Virus record (IMG/VR): IMGVR_UViG_3300019360_000004
Location: 1-53,840 of that record
DNA: 53,840 bases
DNA from: a virus
Reading direction: 5' to 3' (one strand)
Shown: positions 8,237 through 16,333 of the stretch, piece after piece
How the letters are laid out: the number at the start of each line of letters is the position of its first letter
Numbering within the stretch: the stretch's first letter is position 1
Position numbers and translations under genes: made by a program
Notes under the pieces: model-generated
What the model was told of the DNA's origin: nothing
Seen by the model: only the letters and a program-made list of their open reading frames with translations
Databases searched by the model: none

Positions 8237-9214
8237 ATGCCTCAGCCATCCTTTTTAGATGTGCATGTGGATGTGCCGCTGACCAATATGTCAGTCGCGT
8301 ACATCCAAAGCCAGGACATGTTTATCGCCACCAAGGCCGCTCCGATTGTCCCTGTGGACCACAAGTCTAATAAGTATTATGTATGGAACAAAGACGATTG
8401 GTTCCGGGATGAGGCACAACTCCGGGGCGACTCTGAAGAGTCGGCCGGCGGGGGGATGCGGCTTTCCACGGATAACTATTCCTGCGACGTTTTTGCTTTC
8501 CACAAAGATGTGGGGCATTTGACGCAGGCTAATCAAGATCCGCAGGTGAATATCGATCGGGCCTCGACGTTGCTCGTGACGCAGCGTATGCTCCTGCGTC
8601 GGGAGAAACAGTGGGCGACGGATTACTTCACCACGGGCGTGTGGGCGACTGATCGTACGGGTGTCGCCTCCTCTCCATCGGCAACGCAGTTTGTCTATTG
8701 GTCGGATTACAGCGTGTCTGATCCGATTAATGATGTTGAGACTGGGAAAAGCACGATCCTGCTCAATACCGGATTTATGGCGAATACTCTGGTATTAGGC
8801 TACCAGGTTTTTGCTAAATTGAAACAGCATCCGGATCTTATTGATCGGATCAAATACACCCAGCGGGGTGTCGTGACGGAAGAAATCATGGCTGAGGTGT
8901 TCGGGGTACAAAATCTGTTGGTCGCCAAGGCGGTGCAGAACACTGCGGATGAAGGGCAGACCGGCTCGTATAGTTTTGTGCACGGCAAAGCGGCCTGGTT
9001 GGGCTATGTGAATCCGGCGCCGGAAATGATGGCCCCAAGTGCGATGTACACGTTTGGCTGGACTGGCGTGAGTGAAGGCATGGGGGCCACGATTGGGGTC
9101 GCGAACTTCTACCTCCAACATCTCAAAACCTGGCGCTACGAGGCTGAGATGGGATGGGACAATAAGGTTGTTGCGACTGATCTGGGCTATTTCTTTGCCT
9201 CTGCTGTTGCTTAG
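8237..9214 (+). CDS. Major capsid protein
   Basis: A 325-aa protein expected to build the head shell. Size, position after decoration and scaffold genes, and a well-spaced TAGGAG before the ATG support the call. Stretches such as MFIATKAAPIVPV at the N-terminus, RREKQWATDYFTTG in the middle and GATIGVANFYLQHLKTWRYE near the end are typical of HK97-fold capsid proteins of DUF935-portal phages. No propeptide cleavage site is obvious. Confidence 0.82.
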   Translation: MPQPSFLDVHVDVPLTNMSVAYIQSQDMFIATKAAPIVPVDHKSNKYYVWNKDDWFRDEAQLRGDSEESAGGGMRLSTDNYSCDVFAFHKDVGHLTQANQDPQVNIDRASTLLVTQRMLLRREKQWATDYFTTGVWATDRTGVASSPSATQFVYWSDYSVSDPINDVETGKSTILLNTGFMANTLVLGYQVFAKLKQHPDLIDRIKYTQRGVVTEEIMAEVFGVQNLLVAKAVQNTADEGQTGSYSFVHGKAAWLGYVNPAPEMMAPSAMYTFGWTGVSEGMGATIGVANFYLQHLKTWRYEAEMGWDNKVVATDLGYFFASAVA

Positions 9215-9226
9215 TAAGAAGGGTAT

Positions 9227-9436
9227 ATGCAATACGAAGTGCTGCGACCTTTTGAATGTGCTGGAGTGCAACTTCAGCCTGGAACGATTGTGGATGTCTC
9301 CACCTGGCGCCCGCGATGTGTCGAGGGCCTGATCAGTGATCGGCGCTTACGCCCGGTGAATATGCCCGCAGGCTTTGACGTGAAACTGGAACGCCGGAGC
9401 GGCAAGACCGCGCCTCTGTTCAGGGAGAAAACATAA
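9227..9436 (+). CDS. Small head-region hypothetical protein
   Basis: A 69-aa basic protein (MQYEVLRPFE...) preceded by AAGAAGGG. Short proteins of this pattern (CAGVQLQPGTIVDVSTWRP, DRRLRPVN) are common immediately downstream of capsid genes, but no function is established here. The TAA overlaps the next ATG by one base. Confidence 0.6.
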   Translation: MQYEVLRPFECAGVQLQPGTIVDVSTWRPRCVEGLISDRRLRPVNMPAGFDVKLERRSGKTAPLFREKT

Positions 9437-9936
9437 TGCCGAATTATTTGTTGCAAGCCGGCTTTCAGACAAACGCGATAGCGGCCGCTGTCATCGATGC
9501 GGCTGCTATCGAAAAAGTGCATACCGGCATTCGCGTTGACCGTGTCGCTGGCGCCTTACCAGCTACGACCACCCTCAATATTTTCAGTGTCACTGGGACC
9601 GTCTTGTTGACCGGCTTTCTGGGGGTCGTTGGCACGGTCATTCAGACGCAGACCTGTAACCTGAAGGTCTCTCTGATTGATACCCTTACCAGCACCACTA
9701 CCGATATATGCGCCAACCTCAACGTGAGCGCGAAAGCGGCGGGATCGCTGTTTACGATTACTGGTACGCTGGCTACAGCGTTGCAGAGTGGGCTCGTGCT
9801 TCCAGCGCAGGCCGCTCCTGTGATTCTCGTCCCGGGCACAGTGATACTGACGACGTCAGCAACAAATACGGGAACAGTTGCGTGGTCGGTCTGGTATCAC
9901 CCGCTGACCACCGGGGCCTCGATGACGGCTCTCTAG
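9436..9936 (+). CDS. Putative virion structural protein
   Basis: A 166-aa Thr/Ala-rich beta protein with repeated short strands (TTTLNIFSVTGTVLLTG, LFTITGTLATALQ). No catalytic motif. Overlaps its upstream neighbour by one base and sits between capsid and connector genes, so a head surface or decoration role is likely but unproven. Confidence 0.6.
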   Translation: MPNYLLQAGFQTNAIAAAVIDAAAIEKVHTGIRVDRVAGALPATTTLNIFSVTGTVLLTGFLGVVGTVIQTQTCNLKVSLIDTLTSTTTDICANLNVSAKAAGSLFTITGTLATALQSGLVLPAQAAPVILVPGTVILTTSATNTGTVAWSVWYHPLTTGASMTAL

Positions 9937-9945
9937 GAGGCGACG

Positions 9946-10374
9946 GTGCTGTTTCCTAACCGACAATATACGTTGCTTGCGACGGGCACCATCAGTGCAG
10001 CACAGAGCAACCAGCTTTCCCCTGTTGCGTATGATCTAGCTGGCATGATTGTGCTTATCTGTCAGGCCGGATTTCTGTATGGCTCAGGAGGTACGTCAGT
10101 CGATGCCTATGTCCAGACGTCGTTTGACGGCGGGACAACCTGGGTGGATATCATGGAGTTTAGCTTTACGACTAGCGCTGCAACGCGCTTGCATAGTGTG
10201 CGCGTTTATACTGCCGTTGCGGCGAACTATACGCCTACCGATGGGACGCTGACGGCCAATACGATTAAGGATGGCCTGCTCGGAGCGGCCCTGCGGGCAA
10301 AGTGGAGCAGCGTAGGAACGTATGCTGGTGCCACAAGTTTGACGATAGCGGCCGTCGTGAAAGGGCTCCGATGA
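9946..10374 (+). CDS. Putative virion structural protein
   Basis: A 142-aa protein starting with GTG after AGGAGG (9935-9940). It has beta-sandwich character with Ser/Thr-rich loops (AYVQTSFDGGTTWVDIMEF), similar in style to phage proteins of Ig-like or BNR-like folds. No specific family assigned. The stop overlaps the next start (ATGA). Confidence 0.6.
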   Translation: MLFPNRQYTLLATGTISAAQSNQLSPVAYDLAGMIVLICQAGFLYGSGGTSVDAYVQTSFDGGTTWVDIMEFSFTTSAATRLHSVRVYTAVAANYTPTDGTLTANTIKDGLLGAALRAKWSSVGTYAGATSLTIAAVVKGLR

Positions 10375-10793
10375 CCTGGACGTATAGCGGCAATCCCAGT
10401 GCTTCGACGCTCGATCAGGTGCGGTATCTGTGTCAGGACACAGATAGCACCGAGCAGCTCTTGCAGGATGCCGAGGTGACGTTTGAAATTGCGCAAAATC
10501 CCAACCCTTATCTGGCAGCAGCGGCCTGTGCGGAACGACTTAGTCTTAAGTTTGGTCGAGACGTGACCTTCCGCGTTGGGGATACCCAGGTAAACTATGG
10601 GGAGCGTGCGCGGGAGTATCGCCTACTAGCTACGCAATTGCGTCAACGGTATGCACTTCGCAGTGCGATGCCGTATGCTGGCGGGTTGAGTATCAGCGAA
10701 AAACAGACGATCTTAGCAGATACTGATCGGGTGGAACCTGCGTTTCATCGACAAGAGCCGGATGATACACCCGTCTGGGGGAACAGCGAGTGA
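10371..10793 (+). CDS. Head-tail connector (gp6-like adaptor)
   Basis: A 140-aa helical protein with the usual adaptor pattern: TLDQVRYLCQDTDSTEQLLQ near residues 14-33, then AAAACAERLSLKF and REYRLLATQLRQRY helices. Such proteins bind the portal ring once DNA is packaged. Starts inside the preceding stop (ATGA). Its TGA is followed by 13 sense codons leading in the same frame into the next gene. Confidence 0.65.
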   Translation: MTWTYSGNPSASTLDQVRYLCQDTDSTEQLLQDAEVTFEIAQNPNPYLAAAACAERLSLKFGRDVTFRVGDTQVNYGERAREYRLLATQLRQRYALRSAMPYAGGLSISEKQTILADTDRVEPAFHRQEPDDTPVWGNSE

Positions 10794-10832
10794 TGGCAAC
10801 CGGCGACGAGTGAGCTTGAGGAGTGGCGAGTA

Positions 10833-11180
10833 ATGGCTCTCTCACAGGCCATGTTGACGCGTATGGCCCGAACGGTCATGCGGGCGGAAGGCAGCCTTGT
10901 TGAAGTGGTGACCTATGTGTGGCGTAGTACGCCTGATGCCATGCCAGTCCAATATCCTGACCTTCGAGCCCTCATCACGGGGTATCAATATTGGCAGATT
11001 GATACCATGATTATTCAGCGTGAGGACCGACGCTTACGACTTCCAACTGCTGATGTGCTCTGGGTTCCAACTCCACTAGATACTGTTCTCCGCGCTGATA
11101 ATTCGTTGTGGCAGGTATTGACGGTTTCAGGGGGGCTGGCTGAGCCGTTTACGTTTTTCCAACTGCGACATATTGGGTGA
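10833..11180 (+). CDS. Head closure or head-tail joining protein
   Basis: A 115-aa protein beginning MALSQAMLTRMARTVMRAEG, with a central beta region (IDTMIIQREDRRLRLPT, VLWVPTPLDTVLRADNSLWQV). Size and position between the adaptor and the virion morphogenesis protein match a stopper/closure protein. The RBS is GAGGAGTGG upstream. Assignment by context. Confidence 0.55.
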   Translation: MALSQAMLTRMARTVMRAEGSLVEVVTYVWRSTPDAMPVQYPDLRALITGYQYWQIDTMIIQREDRRLRLPTADVLWVPTPLDTVLRADNSLWQVLTVSGGLAEPFTFFQLRHIG

Positions 11181-11198
11181 GACATTGAAGAGGTCTGA

Positions 11199-11465
11199 AT
11201 GATTCGTCGTGTACTATATTTGGCGGTGTTTCCTGTCTGTATGGGTGTGATAGTCGGATTTTTCGTATTTAGATTTCTTGGTTTTTGTATAACGCAGACA
11301 TCTATCCCTTCACCAATTTATAAGCAACATCTAGCTACTGATCATGACCATCGAACGGATGATGATTGTATGACTAAAGTCCAGAAAGAACAAATTCGTG
11401 CATGCTATGAGGCACAAATTAAAAAGTTTCAAAAACAATTGGCTGAGATACAAGGAAAGAAATAG
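11199..11465 (+). CDS. Small membrane-anchored hypothetical protein
   Basis: An 88-aa protein with one N-terminal membrane segment (residues about 6-32, VLYLAVFPVCMGVIVGFFVF) and a charged, lysine-rich, coiled-coil-like C-terminus. An N-in anchor with a periplasmic tail resembles an inner-membrane spanin, but it lies away from the lysis cassette. Function unknown. Confidence 0.5.
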   Translation: MIRRVLYLAVFPVCMGVIVGFFVFRFLGFCITQTSIPSPIYKQHLATDHDHRTDDDCMTKVQKEQIRACYEAQIKKFQKQLAEIQGKK

Positions 11466-11472
11466 AATAGCT

Positions 11473-11982
11473 ATGATCCGATTGACACTTCAGACAGGCG
11501 ATACAGTACGTATATTCGCTATTCTTACCACGCATTTAGGCGATTTGAGTCCAGTTATGGCGCAAGCGCGGGATCTGTTGTTGCGCTCAGTGCGGGAGAA
11601 TTTCGCACAAGGCGGCCGGCCTTCCTGGCGACCCCGTCGGCCTCCGCGCCAGGGTACGCCCCTGGGAGGTGTGAGCAGTCGTCTGGTCAACAGTATTACG
11701 TCGACCACAACTCCCACGAGTGTCACGCTCACGAGCAGTCTCCCCTATAGCGCGATTCAACAGTATGGCGGGACGGTGCATCTGCCGGCCATGGTTGCCG
11801 CACCACATCGCGCCTTTCGTTTTGTCACCGCAGATAACACCGTGGTCTTTACGAAGCGCGTGCGAGCACACAGTGTCACGATCCCCGCGCGACCGTATCT
11901 GGTGGCCCAACCCGAAGATGAACGGGAATTAGTGCGATTGACTGAGCGCCATCTTGGCCAATCTGTCGAGACGGCGAGATAG
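11473..11982 (+). CDS. Phage virion morphogenesis protein (tail completion family)
   Basis: A 169-aa protein of the P2 gpS / Mu gpG-like type that joins or completes the tail. Recognisable parts are RENFAQGGRPSW (residues about 41-52), GVSSRLVNSI, YSAIQQYGGTVH and the closing IPARPYL before a helical end. The start at 11473 was chosen over longer in-frame sequence that overlaps the previous gene. Confidence 0.72.
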   Translation: MIRLTLQTGDTVRIFAILTTHLGDLSPVMAQARDLLLRSVRENFAQGGRPSWRPRRPPRQGTPLGGVSSRLVNSITSTTTPTSVTLTSSLPYSAIQQYGGTVHLPAMVAAPHRAFRFVTADNTVVFTKRVRAHSVTIPARPYLVAQPEDERELVRLTERHLGQSVETAR

Positions 11983-12058
11983 CCTTGAGACAGGTGCAGC
12001 GCTCTGGGCTCAGAAGCTCTGGACTCCGAGGCTGTCTCGCTTCCTATACGGGGGAACC

Positions 12059-12406
12059 ATGCGTCATTTGTGGCATGAAATTCTGCGTATACGTTGGATG
12101 CTGATGATCGCGCTCATCATGATTGCGTTACGTAGCCAGCAATGGCTCCCCGACATGTCTCTGTGGGCACTCGTCGTTCATAAGCCTGCGCTGGCGGCGC
12201 TAGGGTTTATCGCGGCGCACATTGCCTACCAACAAGCGTTTCCCTATCTTGATCAGCGACAAATATATGAGCAGGCTTCCATTATACGCTATGGCCAAGC
12301 CACTGACCCAGCCGCTCATAGAGCAGCGTATCTTTTTGTGGGCCTCTGTGTCATGCGTGGACTGATCTATGCTTCTTTTGTGCTGGGGGTGAGCCTTGGT
12401 CTCTAA
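12059..12406 (+). CDS. Putative holin (three membrane segments)
   Basis: A 115-aa protein (MRHLWHEILRI...) with hydrophobic stretches at about 12-28, 42-62 and 90-113 and short charged turns, fitting a small holin. It starts at 12059 behind GGGGGAAC; the longer ORF extends into the preceding gene. It lies just upstream of a lysozyme-type gene, which supports a role in pore formation for lysis. Confidence 0.55.
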   Translation: MRHLWHEILRIRWMLMIALIMIALRSQQWLPDMSLWALVVHKPALAALGFIAAHIAYQQAFPYLDQRQIYEQASIIRYGQATDPAAHRAAYLFVGLCVMRGLIYASFVLGVSLGL

Positions 12407-12905
12407 TAATTGCGATGAGTTGACGTTATTCTGCTCACAATATAAAACCTTGCGCCATTGCGAGACGGTGCGTAATTACCTCAATGCCTGCATAATTGAG
12501 CTGCTTCGTCGGGGTGAACAGCACGACCAGTCGAAATTGCAGGAACCGGAACTGTCAACCTATGCTACGGTGATGGGCAAATTGCAGAGGCTCACCTATG
12601 GCTCGCCAGAGCATCAGGCGAATCTTCAACAGCTTGGTTCGGCGTTGTTGCATCACTATGAGAGCAATCGACATCATCCAGAGCATTTCAAGCATGGTAT
12701 TCGTGAGATGACCCTGCTTGATCTCATAGAGATGCTGGTGGATTGGCAGAGCGCTACAATACCTCACAGTGATGGAAACATTCACAACAGTATTGCGATC
12801 AATCAGCAACGGTTTGGTTATGGTGATGAACTGGCACAAATTTTTCGTAATACCGCCGTCTGGCTCCTCCATCAAGACGTGTTCCACCATGCGGAGGAGT
12901 CCTAA
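12396..12905 (+). CDS. DUF5662 family protein
   Basis: A 169-aa protein with the DUF5662 pattern: HDQSKLQEPE near residue 43, then HHYESNRHHPEHF and MTLLDLIEMLVDW, ending in helices. The His/Asp arrangement recalls metal-binding HD-type folds; no activity is established. It starts with TTG inside the holin 3' end, behind GGGGGTGAG. It separates holin and lysozyme, so may be an inserted cargo gene. Confidence 0.65.
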   Translation: MVSNNCDELTLFCSQYKTLRHCETVRNYLNACIIELLRRGEQHDQSKLQEPELSTYATVMGKLQRLTYGSPEHQANLQQLGSALLHHYESNRHHPEHFKHGIREMTLLDLIEMLVDWQSATIPHSDGNIHNSIAINQQRFGYGDELAQIFRNTAVWLLHQDVFHHAEES

Positions 12906-12906
12906 A

Positions 12907-13554
12907 ATGGCCTTGTGTCTATGGCTCATCATGTATGCACTGTGGTGTGGTCTGCCTACCTGGGCGCTGGCGCAGCTCCCCGCCGGTATGCCTCCTGGCG
13001 TATTGCGCTACCGTGCCCAGGTGGTGCGCGAGGTGCACTTTACATGGGGGGTCCAGCAACCTGTCGCAGTCTTTTTTGCGCAATTGCATCAGGAATCGGC
13101 GTGGCATGCTGCGGCACGCTCACGCTATGCGAGCGGTCTAGCGCAGTTTACGCCGGGCACTGCTCGTGCCGCACAGACACGCTTTGCCACTTTGCAGACC
13201 CTTTGCGCTGATGCGGCAGGATGTCCCTTACAGCCGGCCTGGGCAATACGTGCCCTGGTGTTGTGGGATCGATTCCTCTATCAGCATCGCAACCTCGTGC
13301 AGCAAGCAGAAGAACGGTGGGGGTTTACCCTCGCTGACTATAATGGGGGACCTGGGTGGATTAATCGAGAAATCCTCTATTGTCGGCAGTTTGGAACTTG
13401 TGATCCAACACGGTATTTTGGGGAGGTGCAGTGGGCGTGTGGACGCTCTACGCCCGCCCGGGTACCATGGGCCTGTGCCGAGAACCGGCAATATCCTGCG
13501 CAGATTCTATATCGATGGCGGCCGTTATATACGCGGTGGTTAGCGAGTGGATAA
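12907..13554 (+). CDS. Secreted lytic transglycosylase / lysozyme-like endolysin
   Basis: A 215-aa cell-wall hydrolase. A signal peptide covers residues 1-23 (hydrophobic LWLIMYALW, ending TWALAQ). The lysozyme-like fold follows, with catalytic Glu63 in QLHQESAW, then YASGLAQFTPGTA (about 74-86) and DYNGGPGWINRE, the GH23-type order. Six or more Cys in the C-terminus suggest disulfides in the periplasm. GGAGGAG precedes the ATG at 12907. Being Sec-exported, it would rely on membrane collapse rather than a large holin hole. Confidence 0.8.
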   Translation: MALCLWLIMYALWCGLPTWALAQLPAGMPPGVLRYRAQVVREVHFTWGVQQPVAVFFAQLHQESAWHAAARSRYASGLAQFTPGTARAAQTRFATLQTLCADAAGCPLQPAWAIRALVLWDRFLYQHRNLVQQAEERWGFTLADYNGGPGWINREILYCRQFGTCDPTRYFGEVQWACGRSTPARVPWACAENRQYPAQILYRWRPLYTRWLASG

Positions 13555-13573
13555 CACAGGGAAAAGACAACTC

Positions 13574-13795
13574 ATGATATGTCGTGTTGGTATATTGCTG
13601 GGGAGTCTGATGCTGCTGGGCTGTGCCTCTATTACTGCGCCGGAATTTATTCAGGCGTTAAATGCGGCACATGTCGCGCATTGTGTACAGATCAATGCCG
13701 CCTTCCCCCCCTATGGCAATGCTGCTATCTATGCTACAGCAGGTGAGTTGGATTGTCTTACGCTCTGGAAGGCGCGTATGCAATTAGGACAATGA
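13574..13795 (+). CDS. Small lipoprotein, possible outer-membrane spanin
   Basis: A 73-aa protein beginning MICRVGILLGSLMLLGCAS, a clear lipoprotein signal with lipobox LLGC. The mature part has two further Cys. Placed right after the endolysin, it is a candidate o-spanin that helps disrupt the outer membrane. An alternative GTG start at 13547, overlapping the lysin stop, adds nine residues. Confidence 0.6.
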   Translation: MICRVGILLGSLMLLGCASITAPEFIQALNAAHVAHCVQINAAFPPYGNAAIYATAGELDCLTLWKARMQLGQ

Positions 13796-13800
13796 GTTCT

Positions 13801-13923
13801 ATGGCTGATGATGCCCATGATGATCTCGTGCGCTGGCGTGTGCGCGTGGAGGGACGGCTCGAACGTCTTAAAGAGTTAGTGGGGGACATACGAGAGACGT
13901 TACACGGGGTCCAACAAGTGTAA
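13801..13923 (+). CDS. Truncated paralogue of the downstream XhlA-like protein
   Basis: A 40-aa protein whose body (LVRWRVRVEGRLERLKEL, IRETLHGVQ) aligns with residues 18-55 of the protein at 13995-14279 (LRWRVRIEARLERVEEL, MRETLHTVQ) but stops before the membrane segment. Its ATG aligns with internal ATG 14046 of that gene. It is either a soluble regulator or partner, or a duplication remnant. Confidence 0.5.
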   Translation: MADDAHDDLVRWRVRVEGRLERLKELVGDIRETLHGVQQV

Positions 13924-13994
13924 CAAAACGGTGGCTCATAAGCGAATAATGCACAAACTTGTTGATCTCTCTTGCGGAGGAGAGGAAATACAAG

Positions 13995-14279
13995 ATGGTC
14001 TTATTTCTTGATGAGGTTATCGGTCATGTAGACCGGAAAGGCACCATGGCAGAAACCGCTCGGGATGAAATGCTCCGATGGCGTGTACGTATAGAAGCGC
14101 GTCTGGAACGTGTGGAGGAACTAGCGCGTGAGATGCGCGAAACGTTGCACACTGTGCAGCGAGAACAAAATGTTGGTGCGCAGTGGCAAAGTAAGATTGT
14201 TGGTATTGGTATTGCCAGCATGGTGATTGTTTCAGTTTTGTTTCAGTTGCTTACGTTATGGTTCAAAATAAATAAATGA
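13995..14279 (+). CDS. XhlA-like coiled-coil membrane protein
   Basis: A 94-aa protein with a charged coiled coil (about residues 25-60) followed by one C-terminal membrane segment (KIVGIGIASMVIVSVLFQLL), the layout of XhlA/hemolysin-type lysis helpers. GGAGGAGAGG precedes ATG 13995. Internal in-frame ATG 14046, behind GGAAAGG, matches the start of the short paralogue at 13801, so two products are possible. Confidence 0.6.
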   Translation: MVLFLDEVIGHVDRKGTMAETARDEMLRWRVRIEARLERVEELAREMRETLHTVQREQNVGAQWQSKIVGIGIASMVIVSVLFQLLTLWFKINK

Positions 14280-14584
14280 ACGAATTACTCCAACTATGTT
14301 CAGACATATTCACCGGGGCGGGGATCGTCTTATATGGATTTCTCGTATGGGTATTTGGCAGTCAGCGGAATGGGCTATTTGCTTTTTTCGTCTGTTTTTT
14401 CATTATGTTTGTAGGTTTGGGGATTTTTGATTTTGTCTATCTTGGGGGCTGGCTGACTCTTTATCAACAGAGTCTCTTGCGTCGATTGTGGGGCCGGGGA
14501 CTTATGGTCCTCGGAGGGAGCCTTTTAGTCGCCAGTATTTGTGTGCAGCGACGAAGACAGAAACCATTGATTACTATGAAGTGA
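14276..14584 (+). CDS. Small multi-pass membrane protein, second holin candidate
   Basis: A 102-aa protein with hydrophobic segments at about 13-30, 36-58 and 76-90 and a basic C-terminal tail (QRRRQKP). Its start overlaps the XhlA-like stop (ATGA). Proteins of this size paired with an XhlA-like partner often act as holins; whether this or the 12059 protein is the holin cannot be decided from sequence. Confidence 0.55.
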   Translation: MNELLQLCSDIFTGAGIVLYGFLVWVFGSQRNGLFAFFVCFFIMFVGLGIFDFVYLGGWLTLYQQSLLRRLWGRGLMVLGGSLLVASICVQRRRQKPLITMK

Positions 14585-14588
14585 GACG

Positions 14589-15125
14589 ATGGCAACAGGA
14601 ACGATTCTGCTGTGGCCCGGAGAAGTGACCCTGCCAGATGGTACATCAGGGAATGTCTTCGCCCAGGCGCAGATTTTCAAATCCACTGGCACGGCGCCAA
14701 CCAACGGGCCGGTGTTGTTTGGGACGGAACTGCTCTTTGATGGCACGACCGACGAGCATGTGTTTTTCGCCTTTGGCATGCCCCAGGACTATGCATCTGG
14801 TGGTACGTTGTACATCAACTGGAAGCGGGCCTCTGGTACTGGTGCCGCAGATGTGGTGTGGAAAGGGGCAGTAGCCGCAGTGACGCCGGGTGGGACGGAA
14901 GTTCCGAACACGAAAGCACTCAATACCGTGGCAACTACTACCACAAACGCAGGCACAACGAGTCAAGCTCTACAACAAACAACCATCACTCTCACGATGG
15001 ACAGTGCCGCGGCACGGGATAGCGTCTGGGTCATGTTGGGTCGTGATGCCGACAACGCCGCAGACACGCTGAATGTTGTGGATGCCCAGGTCACGAGTGT
15101 GTGGCTGGAGTATACGACTACGTAG
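14589..15125 (+). CDS. Putative tail or fibre structural protein
   Basis: A 178-aa Thr-rich beta-sandwich protein (TDEHVFFAFGMPQDY, GGTLYINWKRASGTG, VWVMLGRDADNAADTL). Such jelly-roll proteins are found as fibre tips or capsid decorations. No Cys and no catalytic motif. First gene after the lysis cassette in a block of fibre-like genes. Confidence 0.5.
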   Translation: MATGTILLWPGEVTLPDGTSGNVFAQAQIFKSTGTAPTNGPVLFGTELLFDGTTDEHVFFAFGMPQDYASGGTLYINWKRASGTGAADVVWKGAVAAVTPGGTEVPNTKALNTVATTTTNAGTTSQALQQTTITLTMDSAAARDSVWVMLGRDADNAADTLNVVDAQVTSVWLEYTTT

Positions 15126-15133
15126 GAGACGCT

Positions 15134-15331
15134 GTGCAGACGTTTTATTTTCTGGGTTTTGTCCTTCTACGCAACGGGAGTTTACATACGCTACCACTGA
15201 CCATTCAAGCAACTGATATGATTCATGCTGAAGCGGCTGCGATGCAGCAATGCGAGGACGAGGCGCGAATCAAATACGGCAAGCGAGTCATGATGGTGAC
15301 TGTGCAGCAGGCGGTCTTTGTAGGAGAATAA
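15134..15331 (+). CDS. Small hypothetical protein
   Basis: A 65-aa protein starting with GTG (15134) behind TAGGAG; the longer frame overlaps the preceding gene and is unlikely. Short beta strands precede a helix (DMIHAEAAAMQQCEDEARIK). Function unknown. Confidence 0.5.
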   Translation: MQTFYFLGFVLLRNGSLHTLPLTIQATDMIHAEAAAMQQCEDEARIKYGKRVMMVTVQQAVFVGE

Positions 15332-15333
15332 CC

Positions 15334-15561
15334 ATGGCGGATTATCTTTTTCAGTTCACCGTCTTACGCAGTGATGGATCAACATATGTTGCGACCATTG
15401 ACGTTACTAATAGCAAATCTTTGGCACAAGCAACTGTCGATGCGAATGACGCTATCAGCCGAAACGCAGACCGATATGGCGACGGGAAAAGCATTACAAG
15501 TCTCTCTGTTCTTCAAGCTACACGACCGACAATAGGAATAGTTGATGCCCCTGCTCTTTGA
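15334..15561 (+). CDS. Small hypothetical protein
   Basis: A 75-aa protein (MADYLFQFTVLRSDGSTYVA...) similar in layout to its upstream neighbour: an N-terminal beta hairpin then an Ala-rich helix. ATG follows TAGGAGAATAACC. The 3' end overlaps the next gene by about 17 bp. Function unknown. Confidence 0.5.
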   Translation: MADYLFQFTVLRSDGSTYVATIDVTNSKSLAQATVDANDAISRNADRYGDGKSITSLSVLQATRPTIGIVDAPAL

Positions 15562-16312
15562 TGGGATTGACGATAGAATCAATGCAGCAAATACGGGGAT
15601 TCCTGTAGCATATCCCATTACAGCCATGGCATTGGTTCGTCCAGGTAGTGTTAGTGTATACCAAAGTATTTTTCAGGTTGATAGGGCTCGTAGCGGAAAC
15701 GGCGAATGGCATCTAGAGATTACTGATACGGGAAAAGTAGAATGGGGTGCGAATAATAGTGGAACTCTATCTGTAACTGGTTCAATAAGTGCGAATCAGT
15801 GGCAGTTGATAGGTGTTGCAAACGCCTCTGCGACGGCTCGACGGTTTTTTTCTTGGAATTATGAAACATTGACATTGGCTATTAACGAGAGTGACACTAC
15901 AAGTAGGCCTATATCCGGCAGTCTCGCGGATGATGTCAAGATTGGGACATTTGAATTGGCGGACGGAGTTTATGCTGATTTTTTCACTGGTCATATTAAT
16001 TGGATAGCTATCTGGAATGTTAATCTGGACCTGGATGGTATGATGGCGGTTCAGTATCTTGGCCCACTTGCCGTGCGCAGGCCAACACATTTTTGGCCGT
16101 TTTGGGAGAATACTGGCACTACGGTGCAAGACATTATTAACGGCAATACCGGCACCATGACCAACTTTCCCGCCTCGCCGTGGGAAGCCACCAGTCTACC
16201 GGGGCCGTGGTGGGCGCGTAGTCCACACCGAGTGATTCGGCGCCAGGCCGCCGTTCCTCCTCCGGCTGGCTTACCAACAGGTCAGATGATGCGTACAGGC
16301 GTAGGAAGATAA
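15545..16312 (+). CDS. Concanavalin-like lectin/LamG domain fibre protein
   Basis: A 255-aa protein with a LamG/concanavalin-like jelly roll: FDGIDDRINAAN at the start, TAMALVRPGS, WHLEITDTGKVEWG, QWQLIGVANASATARRFF, and DFFTGHINWIAIWNVNLD. This is the classic order for sugar-binding phage tail proteins. A basic Pro-rich tail follows. Likely a receptor or capsule-binding fibre component. ATG 15545 is preceded by TTG 15542 as an alternative start. Confidence 0.7.
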   Translation: MPLLFDGIDDRINAANTGIPVAYPITAMALVRPGSVSVYQSIFQVDRARSGNGEWHLEITDTGKVEWGANNSGTLSVTGSISANQWQLIGVANASATARRFFSWNYETLTLAINESDTTSRPISGSLADDVKIGTFELADGVYADFFTGHINWIAIWNVNLDLDGMMAVQYLGPLAVRRPTHFWPFWENTGTTVQDIINGNTGTMTNFPASPWEATSLPGPWWARSPHRVIRRQAAVPPPAGLPTGQMMRTGVGR

Positions 16313-16333
16313 GGAGATAGGAGATAATGTCGT

